DNA of 64,000 bases from Streptomyces seoulensis (GTDB lineage Bacteria > Actinomycetota > Actinomycetes > Streptomycetales > Streptomycetaceae): positions 3,502,853-3,566,852 of the forward strand of contig CP054936.1 in NCBI GenBank assembly GCA_013364255.1, read 5' to 3'. Under the pieces are notes generated by a model, which worked only from the letters and a program-made list of their open reading frames with translations, searched no databases and had not been told where the DNA came from. Every line of letters starts with the position of its first letter. Positions within the stretch are counted from its first letter, which is position 1. Both the position numbers and the translations under genes were made by a program. This document shows positions 56,362 through 64,000 of the stretch, in pieces.

Positions 56362-57802
56362 AGAGCCGTACGCTCGCGTTGCCGTCCGCGTAGTACGCCA
56401 CCGCCGACAGCGAGGCAGCCGACAGCTCCATGCGGAACAGCGACTCCAGCGGGGCGCCGAGCGCCAGGCGGACCAGCATCTTGATCGGTGTGACGTGCGT
56501 GACCAGCAGGACCGTACGGCCGGCGTACGCCGCGACCAGCTTGTCGCGGGTGGCGGCGATCCGGGTCGCGGTCGTCGCGAAGCTCTCGCCGCCGCCGGTC
56601 GGGCGGGCCTCGGGCGAGGCGAGCCAGGTGTTCAGGTCGTCCGGGTACCGCTCGCTCACCTCGGCGAAGGTGAGCCCCTCCCAGGCGCCGAAGTCGGTCT
56701 CGCGCAGCCCGTCCTCGACCGTGACGTCCAGCCCGAGGCGGGCGGCGACGATCCCGGCGGTCTCGCGGGTGCGGGCCAGCGGTGAGGCGACGACGGCCTG
56801 GACGGTGCCGCGCCGGGCGAGCGCCGCGGCGACCCGCTCGGCCTGCTCGCGCCCGATGGCCGAGAGCGAGGGATCGCTGCCGCCGCTTCCGGAGAACCGC
56901 TTCTGCGGGGTCAGCGGCGTCTCGCCGTGCCGCAGCAGGACGAGCGTGGCCGGCGCGCCGAGGTCGGCGGGGGCCCACCCGGGCGTGGCCACGGCGCGCG
57001 CGGCCCGCGCGTCGGCGTCCGCCTTCGCTCCGGCGGCCCGGGTCCCGGCGGTCTCGGTCCCGGTCGTCTCGGTCCCGGTCGTCTCGGTCCCGGTGGTCTC
57101 GGTCCCGGTCGTCTCGGCATCCTCGGCGGCGGTCGGGTGCGCGGTGACGTCCGTGTCCTCGGCGGCCTCGGCGGCCTCGGCCGCCGCATCGGGGGCGGCG
57201 GCGTCCCGCGCCGCCGTGTCCCGCACGCCCGCGTCCCGTACGCCCGCGTCCAGCGCCGCCGTCGAAGCCGCGGGCGACCACCGCTCGCCGCGCGCGCCCG
57301 CGTCCATCGCCTCGTTCGCCAGGCGGTCGGCGTGCTTGTTGCGCTCTCGCGGGATCCACTCGTAGGTGACCTGATCGGGCGGGAAGACGCGGGCCGCCGT
57401 CGTGGCGAGGGGCTTCAGGTCGGGGTGCTTGATCTTCCAGCGGCCCGACATCTGCTCGACCACGAGCTTGGAGTCCATCCGCACGTGCACCCGCGCCCCG
57501 GGGTCCAGCGCGTGCGCGGCGCGCAGGCCGGCCAGCAGGCCGCGGTACTCGGCGACGTTGTTGGTGACCGTGCCCAGGTACTCCGCCGCCTCCGCGAGCG
57601 CCTCGCCCGACGCCGGGTCGAGCACGACCGCGCCGTAGCCGGCGGGCCCGGGGTTGCCCCGTGACCCGCCGTCGGCCTCCACGACGAATTCCCGCGGCCC
57701 GGATTCCGGCACCACGCGTCCTGCGGCGGCCGCCGGGTCCGTGGCCGCCGTGGCCTCCGTGGCCCCCGTGGCCGGCTCGCGGTCGTCGGACGACGCCGTC
57801 AC
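56336..57802 (-). CDS. Bifunctional RNase HI / histidine (acid) phosphatase fusion
   Basis: The protein is 488 aa from GTG 57802. Residues ~37-170 are a type I RNase H with catalytic Asp/Glu: FVVEADGGSRGNPG, NNVAEYRGLLAGL, HVRMDSKLVVEQMSGRWK, HADRLANEAMD. Residues ~285-488 are a histidine phosphatase with LVLLRHGETPLTPQKRFSG (catalytic His) and LLVTHVTPIKMLVRLAL (second His). It is the orthologue type of M. tuberculosis Rv2228c, where the phosphatase half acts on alpha-ribazole phosphate. The ~110-residue linker contains five TTGTE units encoded by 15-bp repeats. It is 14 bp downstream of the zinc-ribbon gene. Confidence 0.93.
   Translation of the reverse strand: MTASSDDREPATGATEATAATDPAAAAGRVVPESGPREFVVEADGGSRGNPGPAGYGAVVLDPASGEALAEAAEYLGTVTNNVAEYRGLLAGLRAAHALDPGARVHVRMDSKLVVEQMSGRWKIKHPDLKPLATTAARVFPPDQVTYEWIPRERNKHADRLANEAMDAGARGERWSPAASTAALDAGVRDAGVRDTAARDAAAPDAAAEAAEAAEDTDVTAHPTAAEDAETTGTETTGTETTGTETTGTETAGTRAAGAKADADARAARAVATPGWAPADLGAPATLVLLRHGETPLTPQKRFSGSGGSDPSLSAIGREQAERVAAALARRGTVQAVVASPLARTRETAGIVAARLGLDVTVEDGLRETDFGAWEGLTFAEVSERYPDDLNTWLASPEARPTGGGESFATTATRIAATRDKLVAAYAGRTVLLVTHVTPIKMLVRLALGAPLESLFRMELSAASLSAVAYYADGNASVRLFNDTSHLR
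57041..57117. repeat. 15-bp coding repeats in the RNase H fusion linker
   Basis: Five copies of a GGTCTCGGTCCCGGT-type unit (plus strand) encode (T/A)TGTE pentapeptides on the minus strand. Near-identity between units suggests recent expansion. Confidence 0.85.
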
Positions 57803-57816
57803 GCCCGTCCGCCCCC

Positions 57817-58560
57817 TTACAGGCCGGACTCGGCGGTGCGCACCAGGATGCGGCGGCAGTTCTCGCAGCGCACCACCGTGTCGGGCGCGGCCGAGCGGAC
57901 CTCGTTCAGCTCGGTGATGGCGAGTTCCTGGCGGCAGCCCTGGCAGGTGCGCTGGTACAGCTTGGCCGCGCCGATGCCGCCCTGCTGCTGGCGCAGCTTG
58001 TCGTACAGCTTGAGCAGGTCGGCGGGGACGGCGGCCGCGACGACCTCGCGCTCCTTGGTGACCGAGGCGGCCTCGCCGTCGATCTCCTGGAAGGCGGCGT
58101 CCCGGCGGGCGGCGGCGTCGTCGGTCTTGGACTGCACGGAGGACACCCGCTCGGTCAGCTCGGCGACCCGCTCCTGCGCGGACTCGCGGCGCTCCATGAC
58201 CTCCAGGACGACGTCCTCCAGGTCGCCCTGGCGCTTGGCGAGCGAGGTGATCTCGTGCTGGAGGCCCGCGAGGTCCTTCGGGGAGGTGACCGCGCCGGAG
58301 TCCAGGCGCTGCTGGTCGCGGGCGGCGCGGCTGCGCACCTGGTCCACGTCCTGCTCGGCCTTGGTCTGCTCGCGGGCGCAGTCGCTCTCCTCGGTCTGCG
58401 CGGCCACGAGCAGGTCGCGCAGCTGCGTGAGGTCCTTGGTCAGCGACTCGATCTCGGCGTGCTCGGGCAGCGACCTGCGCTTGTGCGCGAGCTGCTGGAG
58501 GCGGACGTCGAGGGCCTGGACGTCGAGAAGTCGGATCTGGTCGGCGGGCGCGGCGTTCAG
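57817..58560 (-). CDS. Coiled-coil C4 zinc-ribbon protein (CT398/FlgZ-like)
   Basis: The protein is 247 aa if started at CTG 58560 (LNAAPADQIRLLDVQALDVRLQQLAHKRR), which has GGGAG seven bases upstream; the first in-frame ATG (58407) would remove half of the N-terminal coiled coil. Long heptad-rich helices (residues ~10-175) are followed by a C4 zinc ribbon, CQGC...CENC. Members are thought to bind nucleic acids or partner proteins and, in actinobacteria, are regularly encoded next to the RNase H fusion and Nif3-like genes, as here. Confidence 0.87.
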   Translation of the reverse strand: MNAAPADQIRLLDVQALDVRLQQLAHKRRSLPEHAEIESLTKDLTQLRDLLVAAQTEESDCAREQTKAEQDVDQVRSRAARDQQRLDSGAVTSPKDLAGLQHEITSLAKRQGDLEDVVLEVMERRESAQERVAELTERVSSVQSKTDDAAARRDAAFQEIDGEAASVTKEREVVAAAVPADLLKLYDKLRQQQGGIGAAKLYQRTCQGCRQELAITELNEVRSAAPDTVVRCENCRRILVRTAESGL

Positions 58561-58573
58561 TTGGGGGCTCCCA

Positions 58574-59416
58574 TTAGTTGTCGGTGGTGGCGGTGGACGC
58601 CGCGTGGGCGGTCCAGGGGTCGGTGACCGTCTTGGACACGTGGACCCTGAGGTCCCATCCGTGCCGGTCGGAGATCTCGTCGAGCTGGCTCGCGGCCAGT
58701 TCGCACCAGGGCCACTCGGTGGCCCAGTGCGCCGCGTCGAGCAGCGCGAGGGGACTGTGGGCGCGGGCCTCGGAGGCCGGGTGGTGGCGCAGGTCCGCGG
58801 TGAGGAAGGCGTCGACGCCCGCGGCCCGTACGGCGTCGAAGAGGCTGTCGCCGGAGCCGCCGCTGACGGCGACCGTGCGGACCGTCGCCCCGGGGTCGCC
58901 GGCCACCCGGATGCCCTGCGCGGTGGCGGGCAGCCGCTCGGCGGCGCGGGCGGCCAGTTCGCGGACGGTCAGCGGGTGGTCCAGCTCGCACACCCGGCCG
59001 AGGCCGCGGCGGCCGTCCGGGTCGGTGGCGTCGGGCACCAGGGGGCGTACGACCCTGAGGTCCAGCGCGCCGGCCAGCGCGTCGCTGACGCCCGGGTCGG
59101 CGGTGTCCGCGTTGGTGTGGGCGACGTGCAGGGCGATGTCGTGCTTGATCAGCGTGTGCACCGCGCGCCCCTTGAAGGTGGACGCGGCCACCGTCGTCGT
59201 GCCGCGCAGGTAGAGCGGGTGGTGGGTGACGAGCAGGTCGGCGCCCAGCTTCACCGCCTCGTCGACGATCTCCCGCACCGGGTCGACGGCGAACAGGACG
59301 CGGGCGATCTCCTGGTCGGGGTCGCCCACGACGGTGCCGACCGCGTCCCAGGACTCGGCCCGCTCGGCGGGCCACAGGTTCTCCAGCGCGGCGATGACTT
59401 CTGACAGACGGGGCAC
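58574..59416 (-). CDS. Nif3-like dinuclear metal-centre hexameric protein
   Basis: The protein is 280 aa from GTG 59416, at the start of homology (VPRLSEVIAALENLWPAERAESWDAVG). Metal ligands are in LLVTHHPLYLRGTTTV, ALHVAHTNADTADPGV, and the C-terminal DAFLTADLRHHPASEA and LLDAAHWATEW. The Nif3/GTP cyclohydrolase I type 2 family binds two metal ions; its enzymatic role is unsettled. It is 13 bp upstream of the zinc-ribbon gene and in one operon with it and the RNase H fusion. Confidence 0.92.
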   Translation of the reverse strand: MPRLSEVIAALENLWPAERAESWDAVGTVVGDPDQEIARVLFAVDPVREIVDEAVKLGADLLVTHHPLYLRGTTTVAASTFKGRAVHTLIKHDIALHVAHTNADTADPGVSDALAGALDLRVVRPLVPDATDPDGRRGLGRVCELDHPLTVRELAARAAERLPATAQGIRVAGDPGATVRTVAVSGGSGDSLFDAVRAAGVDAFLTADLRHHPASEARAHSPLALLDAAHWATEWPWCELAASQLDEISDRHGWDLRVHVSKTVTDPWTAHAASTATTDN

Positions 59417-59731
59417 GGGTGCAAGGCTACCTGGGTGTTCGCCCCGGCAGAACCGGTGCCGGGGAGGCGGCCGGAACGGCGCGGGGCGGCTGCGGTGCGG
59501 ACGGGCCGGAACGGTGCGGGGCGCTCCGGCGGGGACGGAGTGGCACGGTGCCAGGCGCTTGGGCGGGGGGCGGCGGGGGCCGCCGCGGTCGCGGTCGCCC
59601 GCGGCCAGCACAAACGTTCCGCTTTTCTCAGCAGAATCGTTCCTGGGCCACCCTTATGTGTGAAGCCTCCGCCCGCCGGAGCGCCACTTGTGCGGACGAA
59701 AACTAGCGTCCTCACAGGAGGTGACCACGCG

Positions 59732-62128
59732 ATGACAGTCTGTGCCTCTCCGGGGGTCTCGGTCACACGTGAACAGAAGGGCGCCGCACCGCCGGCGGCC
59801 GCGGCGGCCGACAAGGACGGCGGTCCGCCGGCGCCCGGCTGCGCCATCACGGCGGACGGCGCCTACGCCGCCCGGCTCGCGCGCGGCGGCGGCTCCTGGT
59901 ACCCGGAGCGCTGGACCCTGGACGGCCCGGAGCCGTACGCGGTGCCGCTGCCCGGCGACCAGGGCGAGGAGCCCGGCACCGAGGTGCAGCCGATGAGCGA
60001 CGGCCGGGTCCTGATCCGGCGGCTGGTGGCCGGCCGGAACACGTTCTCGCTGCTCTACCCGACCGGTCCGGGCACCGGCGAACTGCCGCTGGGCGCGGTG
60101 GAGTGCCCGGACGGCACCCGGCTGCGGCTGCTGCCCCCGGCGCCCGGCGGCGAGCGGGCGTACGCGCTGGCGGTGGGCTCGCGTTCGTCGGCGGTATGGC
60201 TGGTGGCGGGCGGTCCGTTCGGGCCCGAGCTGCTGGCGGAGGTGGAGGGGCACTGCTCGGGCGGGGTCTGGCTGGACCGCGCCGGGCGGCTGCTGGCGCT
60301 GGACCGGCGCACCACGGGACGCACCAAGACGGTCGTGGTGGACCTGGGCCGCGGGGGCGCGGTCTCGCCGCTGTTGCAGATCGCTCCGCACAGCGACGAC
60401 CGGCTGCTGCTGGCCGACCTGGACAGCGGGCTGCTGCTGATCCGCTCGGACGCGGCCGCGCCCGGGCAGTACCGGCTGGGCTGGGGGGTGCTCGGCAGCA
60501 CGCTGCCGGTGCGGTTCCCGCAGTGCCTGCGGCTGCCGGACTGCACGGTGACGCCGTTCGCGATCCAGCCGGGGCAGGTGCTGACCCCCGAGCAGTGCGC
60601 GGTGGCGCTGCGCTGCGACGGCGCGTACGGCAGCTGGGTGGGCGTGTGGCGCCCCGCCGACCGGCGGGTACGGCACCTGCCCGCGCCTGAGGGGTGGTTG
60701 ACCGGCGCCGGACTGTGGACCGCGGAGGGCGTGCTGCGGCTGCCGTACGCGACGCGGGCGGTGCCGTGCGGGGTGGCCCGGTGGCCCGGACCGGCGCGCC
60801 CGCAGGGCGCGCCCGGCGCGCACCTGGCACTGCCGCCGGGACCGTCCGCGGCGACGGGGCCCTCCTCGGCCTCGGCGACGCAGGGACCGCCTCCCGTGAC
60901 GGGTCCGCCTCCGGTGCCGGGCGCGTTCCCGGTGCCGGGGCCGTCCCTGGCGGCGGGAGCCTCCCCGGTGGCGGGATCGTCCCCGGTGGCGGGATCGTCC
61001 CCGGTGGCGGGATCGTCCCCGGTGGCGGGGCCCGCTGTCGGGGAGACGGCGCAGGGCGCGGGGCGCGGGGCGGCGCTCGGTACGGGACGCGACGCGACGC
61101 TCGGCGCGGGGCCGGGTGAGGGGCGCGGGACGGCGCTCGGCAGACCGGGCGGCACGCGCCTCGGCGCACTGCGGCGCGCGACGCCGACCGCGCCGAACGG
61201 CACGGTCCCGGGCCCCCGGGACTCGCTCGCCGCGCCCCAGGGCACCGTGCGGGACTCCTCGGGCGGCACCCCCATGGGGTCCGCTGCGCCGAGCACCCCG
61301 GGCGCGCCCCATGGTTACGGCGCACTCGACCGCGCCGGCGCACCCAACGGGTTCGGCGTGCTTGCTGGTTCCGGTGCCGTCAACGGACTCGGCGCGCCCA
61401 ACGGCCCGGCTGCGCCCGACAGTTCCGACGCACCCCACCATCCCGGCACACCCGGCGGCCCCGGCGGCCCCGGCGCACCGAGTAGACCCACCACACCCAG
61501 CGACCCTGGCGCGTACGGCGGTTCCAGTGCGGTCGGGAACTCCGACGCGTCCGGCGGCACGCCCGCGACCGACAGCGCCGGTGCGCTGAGCGCTGCCCGC
61601 GCGTCCGACAGCGTCAGCGCGCCCGACAGCGTCGGCGCACCCGCTGCACCCGCTGCACCTGATGCGTCCAGTGCGCCGCTCCCGTCGCTCGAACCGGGCG
61701 CACTCCCTGCGGCGGGCGCCACGGGCGCACCTCGCACCACTGGGGTGGCCGACGTGCGCTTCGCGCCGTGCACACCCGGCGCACCCGATACCCCGGCCGA
61801 CCCACTCTCCACGCCCCCCGCACCTCCCACCCCCGGCGCGACGGCCACGGTGCACGCGCCGCTCGCACTCCTCGCGCCGCTCACTCCGCTCCTGCCCCGC
61901 ACACCTTCCGCCGCCCCCGCACCCGTGGACCCGGCCACCCCCGATCCCACCGGTGCCCAGCCCGATCCCGGCCCCGCCTCCACCCCCTCCCCCGGTACCG
62001 GGGACACACCTCACTCCGCGGAGGCGGAGGGCGCCGAGGGGCCCGCGGAACGGCCCGTCACCTTGCGACAAGCCGCTCTCACCGGGCGGATGACCGGTCA
62101 CACGACGGGGCATATGGCAGTGAGGTAA
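59732..62128 (+). CDS. Putative beta-propeller-like protein with a ~400-residue disordered tail
   Basis: The protein is 798 aa from ATG 59732, which has AGGAGGTGA upstream. Residues ~30-370 are a run of short beta-strand repeats (GPFGPELLAEVEGHCSGGVWLDRAGRLLALDRR, then ADLDSGLLLIRSD, then GSWVGVWRPADRRVRHLPAPEGWLTGAG), which looks like a propeller. Residues ~375-760 are Pro/Ala/Gly/Ser/Thr low complexity with several repeat families, and ~760-798 are charged (EGAEGPAERPVTLRQAALTG). I believe related Streptomyces proteins end near residue 400; the tail seems to be an expansion. No signal peptide. The 315-bp gap upstream (59417-59731) is shared with Nif3 and has a repeated ~20-bp motif at 59469 and 59505. 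Confidence 0.7.
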   Translation: MTVCASPGVSVTREQKGAAPPAAAAADKDGGPPAPGCAITADGAYAARLARGGGSWYPERWTLDGPEPYAVPLPGDQGEEPGTEVQPMSDGRVLIRRLVAGRNTFSLLYPTGPGTGELPLGAVECPDGTRLRLLPPAPGGERAYALAVGSRSSAVWLVAGGPFGPELLAEVEGHCSGGVWLDRAGRLLALDRRTTGRTKTVVVDLGRGGAVSPLLQIAPHSDDRLLLADLDSGLLLIRSDAAAPGQYRLGWGVLGSTLPVRFPQCLRLPDCTVTPFAIQPGQVLTPEQCAVALRCDGAYGSWVGVWRPADRRVRHLPAPEGWLTGAGLWTAEGVLRLPYATRAVPCGVARWPGPARPQGAPGAHLALPPGPSAATGPSSASATQGPPPVTGPPPVPGAFPVPGPSLAAGASPVAGSSPVAGSSPVAGSSPVAGPAVGETAQGAGRGAALGTGRDATLGAGPGEGRGTALGRPGGTRLGALRRATPTAPNGTVPGPRDSLAAPQGTVRDSSGGTPMGSAAPSTPGAPHGYGALDRAGAPNGFGVLAGSGAVNGLGAPNGPAAPDSSDAPHHPGTPGGPGGPGAPSRPTTPSDPGAYGGSSAVGNSDASGGTPATDSAGALSAARASDSVSAPDSVGAPAAPAAPDASSAPLPSLEPGALPAAGATGAPRTTGVADVRFAPCTPGAPDTPADPLSTPPAPPTPGATATVHAPLALLAPLTPLLPRTPSAAPAPVDPATPDPTGAQPDPGPASTPSPGTGDTPHSAEAEGAEGPAERPVTLRQAALTGRMTGHTTGHMAVR
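60963..61030. repeat. 18-bp coding repeat (SPVAGS units)
   Basis: Units at 60963, 60981 and 60999 are identical 18-mers (CCCCGGTGGCGGGATCGT) followed by a partial fourth. They encode repeated PVAGSS in the tail of the propeller-like protein. Confidence 0.9.
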
Positions 62129-62181
62129 CGAAGTCGTGCCGGTTGGCGTGGCCGTCTGGATTCGACCCGAGGTGTGCCGGT

Positions 62182-62187
62182 TAGACT
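62182..62187 (+). promoter_or_regulatory. Possible -10 (TAGACT) upstream of the small 52-aa gene
   Basis: TAGACT lies 45 bp before the ATG at 62232, in the 103-bp gap after the propeller-like gene. A -35-like TTCGAC at 62161 gives short spacing, so this is tentative. Confidence 0.3.
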
Positions 62188-62231
62188 CGCCCGGCTGTAC
62201 GAAAGATCATGTTGACGGGGTGAGTTCTTCG

Positions 62232-62390
62232 ATGAGCGACGCCAGTACGACCGAGCCGCTGACCGCCGGCGCCCAGCAGGACCCGGGCCACGGCAAGCAC
62301 CGCGGACCGGTCTCCTCCCAGGAAGGCGAGACGGCCCCCAGCGGCCGTCACCGCAAGCCGGCCCAGGAGCGGACCGAAATGGCCGCCTGA
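62232..62390 (+). CDS. Small conserved Streptomyces protein, unknown function
   Basis: The 52-aa product (MSDASTTEPLTAGAQQDPGH, then GKHRGPVSSQEGE, GRHRKPAQ) is hydrophilic, His/Gly/Arg-rich and without hydrophobic segments, so probably disordered. GKHRG and GRHRKP are duplicated motifs. ATG 62232 follows GGGGTGAG. A strong terminator follows. I do not know a function. Confidence 0.65.
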   Translation: MSDASTTEPLTAGAQQDPGHGKHRGPVSSQEGETAPSGRHRKPAQERTEMAA

Positions 62391-62401
62391 CGGCACTGCG
62401 C

Positions 62402-62449
62402 ACGCCGAACGGCCCCGCCCTCCACTCGGAGGGCGGGGCCGTTCGGCGT
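62402..62449. terminator. Perfect 22-bp hairpin, bidirectional terminator
   Basis: Arms 62402-62423 and 62428-62449 are exact complements around a 4-nt ACTC loop, between the 52-aa gene and the convergent MaoC-like gene. It is the strongest hairpin noticed in the window. Confidence 0.93.
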
Positions 62450-62474
62450 TCTGGTGCTGAGGGAGCGCGACCGT

Positions 62475-63350
62475 TCAGGAGTGCTCCACCACCGCCTCGG
62501 CCAGCACCGGCGCGTCGTCGCGTTCCACGGCGCTCACCGCCACCCGCACCGCACCCCCACCTGCACCCCCATCCTCGCTCCGCCACATCCGCACGCGCAG
62601 CGTCTCGCCCGGGTACACCACCGAGGCGAAGCGCGCGCCGTAGGACCGTACGCGGGTCACGTCGCCGTCGAGCAGCGTGTCCACGACCGCCTTGAGCGTG
62701 ATGCCGTAGGTGCACAGGCCGTGCAGGACGGGGCGGTCGAAGCCGGCGGTCCGGGCGAAGGCGGGGTCGGCGTGCAGCGGATTGCGGTCGCCGGTGAGGC
62801 GGTACAGCAGCGCCTGGTCCGCCCGGACCGGCCGCTCGACCGTGCGGGCCGGCGGGCCGGCGGGCGACGCGGGGCGCGCGGAGGGGCCGCGGTCGCCGCC
62901 CCAGCCGCCCGCGCCGCGGACGAAGACCCGCGCCTCCTCGCTCCACAGCGGGCCGTCGGCGTCGGCGGCCTCGGTGCGCAGGACGAGCAGGGCCGCCCCG
63001 CCCTTGTCGTACACGGCGGTGACGCGGTCGGTCGCCGTCGCCGTGCCGCGTACCGGGAGCGGACGGTGCACGGTGAGCGTCTGGCCGCCGTGCAGCACGC
63101 GGGCGAGGTCGACGTCGACGCCGGGCGTCGACAGGACGCGGATCACACCCGGTTCGCCGCCGCCCGCGACGGTGGCGAAGCTCGGCAGCACGTGCAGGAC
63201 GTTCTCCAGGGTGTAGCGCAGTTCGCGGGGGTCGGTGGCGGGGACGCCCGCGCCGAGGGCGAGGTGGTAGAGCTGTACGTCCTCGGGCGCCCAGGAGATC
63301 TCGCGGGTGCGGGGTGCGGCCGCGCGGGCCGCGGCTTCGTCGATTCGCAT
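62475..63350 (-). CDS. MaoC-like acyl dehydratase (double-hotdog enoyl-CoA hydratase 2)
   Basis: The protein is 291 aa from ATG 63350, with AGGAG five bases upstream. The N-terminal hotdog (~1-130) starts DEAAARAAAPRTREISWAPEDVQLYHLALGAG, the usual peroxisomal hydratase-2-like beginning; the second hotdog holds the catalytic signature LTGDRNPLHADPAFARTAGF followed by DRPVLHGLCTYG (hydratase-2 Asp/His). It hydrates trans-2-enoyl-CoA in fatty acid, sterol or polyketide metabolism. It is divergent from the ABC ATPase gene. Confidence 0.9.
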   Translation of the reverse strand: MRIDEAAARAAAPRTREISWAPEDVQLYHLALGAGVPATDPRELRYTLENVLHVLPSFATVAGGGEPGVIRVLSTPGVDVDLARVLHGGQTLTVHRPLPVRGTATATDRVTAVYDKGGAALLVLRTEAADADGPLWSEEARVFVRGAGGWGGDRGPSARPASPAGPPARTVERPVRADQALLYRLTGDRNPLHADPAFARTAGFDRPVLHGLCTYGITLKAVVDTLLDGDVTRVRSYGARFASVVYPGETLRVRMWRSEDGGAGGGAVRVAVSAVERDDAPVLAEAVVEHS

Positions 63351-63372
63351 GCCTCTCCTGAGGTATCCCGGC

Positions 63373-63396
63373 CGGCCGGGACATTTGTCCCGGCCG
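63373..63396. promoter_or_regulatory. Palindrome in the divergent MaoC/ABC promoter
   Basis: Inverted 10-bp arms CGGCCGGGAC (63373-63382) and GTCCCGGCCG (63387-63396) flank ATTT. It is centred in the 100-bp gap between divergent genes and could be an operator. Confidence 0.5.
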
Positions 63397-63450
63397 AGTC
63401 CGTACAACAGCATCTGTCCGCGTCCGGCGCGTCTCCGTAGCGTCGTAGAC

Positions 63451-64000
63451 ATGACAGCAGACAGCGTCGCAGGCATGGCGGCGGACGGGGTGGCCGGCGG
63501 TGGACGGGCCGCGCGGGCGGTGTCCTTCACGAGGGCGGTCAAGAGCTACGGCGCCGTACGCGCCGTGGCCGGGATGAATCTGGAGATAGGGCGGGGCGAG
63601 ACGGTCGCGCTGCTAGGGCGCAACGGCGCCGGCAAGTCCACCGCGATCTCGCTGCTGCTCGGGCTGGCCGAGCCCGACGCGGGCACGGTGGAGCTGTTCG
63701 GCGGGCCGCCCGAGCGGGCGGTGCGCGCCGGTCTGGTCGGGGCGATGCTCCAGGAGGCGCGGGCGGTGACCCGGGTGACGGTGCGCGAGCTGGTCGCCTT
63801 CGTGGCCGGCCGCTACCCGGACCCGTTGCCGCTCGGCGAGGTGCTGGAGCTGGCCGGGATCGGCGAGCTGGCCGGGCGGCGGGTGGACCGGCTCTCCGGC
63901 GGCCAGACGCAGCGGGTGCGGTTCGCGGTGGCGCTCGCCGGCAATCCGTCGCTGCTGGTGCTGGACGAGCCGACGGCGGCGCTGGACGTGGAGGCGCGCC
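63451..64000 (+). CDS. ABC transporter ATP-binding protein (3' truncated by window edge)
   Basis: The frame starts at ATG 63451 (MTADSVAGMAADGVAGG) and is open to the window end (183 codons). Walker A is VALLGRNGAGKSTAI, Q-loop AMLQEARAV, signature LSGGQTQRVRFAVAL, Walker B LLVLDEPTAALDV. The spacing after the signature and the short GLAEPDAGTVELFGG region suit ABC-2-type export systems; a permease should follow outside the window. The initial ~20 residues are a poorly conserved extension, so a later start such as ATG 63475 is possible. Confidence 0.9.
   Translation, partial: MTADSVAGMAADGVAGGGRAARAVSFTRAVKSYGAVRAVAGMNLEIGRGETVALLGRNGAGKSTAISLLLGLAEPDAGTVELFGGPPERAVRAGLVGAMLQEARAVTRVTVRELVAFVAGRYPDPLPLGEVLELAGIGELAGRRVDRLSGGQTQRVRFAVALAGNPSLLVLDEPTAALDVEAR

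Overview
The window is very GC-rich chromosomal DNA with strong G/C bias at codon third positions, frequent GTG starts, a TetR/SARP/GntR regulator repertoire and Streptomyces-type regulatory sites (DtxR/DmdR iron boxes and DasR-type dre sites). It reads as a stretch of a Streptomyces (or very close actinomycete) chromosome. No tRNA, rRNA or CRISPR array was seen. The one structural RNA is RNase P RNA (rnpB, minus strand, about 51101-51513).

Layout. 1-5.1 kb: a TetR tail, a membrane-anchored endonuclease/exonuclease/phosphatase-fold protein, an MFS exporter, an 80-bp tandem repeat, and a DrrA/DrrB-type ABC exporter. 5.2-9.5 kb: a giant AfsR/SARP-like regulator with a ~350-residue repetitive linker. 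10-14.1 kb: a site-2-protease-like membrane protein, F420:NADP reductase, a SIS-like protein and an MFS transporter. 14.2-21.4 kb: methionine aminopeptidase, then an iron block: heme oxygenase behind a perfect iron box, and efeO-efeB-efeU plus a lipoprotein behind a second box. 21.5-34 kb: a mixed housekeeping/accessory set (prim-pol-like protein, TetR, dimethylargininase, Rsm22-like methyltransferase, MFS + serine hydrolase pair, oxidoreductase, PhoD, SDR, D,D-carboxypeptidase, DoxX).

34.2-39.6 kb: a tightly overlapped five-gene operon on the minus strand: phytanoyl-CoA-dioxygenase-family enzyme, DUF6271-like (possibly GT-A-fold) protein, fold-III PLP decarboxylase, GNAT acetyltransferase and MFS exporter. 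It looks like a compact small-molecule pathway that I cannot assign to a known product. Its promoter region carries a dre-like site with the same 12-bp core as the site upstream of the neighbouring dasR-like gene. 39.8-45.7 kb: a das-type chitooligosaccharide/GlcNAc system (GH3 hexosaminidase, two ABC permeases, binding lipoprotein, divergent DasR-type regulator). The dasR-like gene contains a TTA codon, which in Streptomyces implies bldA dependence. 45.8-47.8 kb: an XRE/NB-ARC regulator with hexapeptide repeats and a small DUF6087-like protein.

47.8-51.1 kb: a ~3.3-kb island lying between the 3' end of rnpB and an exact 32-bp copy of that end. It is an integration scar without an integrase, carrying an XRE regulator (also with a TTA codon), a small internally duplicated protein, a replication/primase-like fragment and a Nudix gene that has lost its catalytic box. 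51.6-64 kb: a TetR/FAD-monooxygenase divergent pair, Uma2-family protein, YaaA, KDPG aldolase, RNase H/phosphatase fusion, zinc-ribbon protein, Nif3-like protein, a putative beta-propeller protein with a ~400-residue disordered tail, a small conserved protein, a MaoC-like dehydratase and a truncated ABC ATPase.

A recurrent oddity is strain-level expansion of Pro/Gly/Ala/Ser/Thr-rich repeats inside otherwise conserved proteins (AfsR-like, XRE/NB-ARC, RNase H fusion, propeller protein, PhyH tail, monooxygenase). All functional calls are from reading the sequence; no database search was run.
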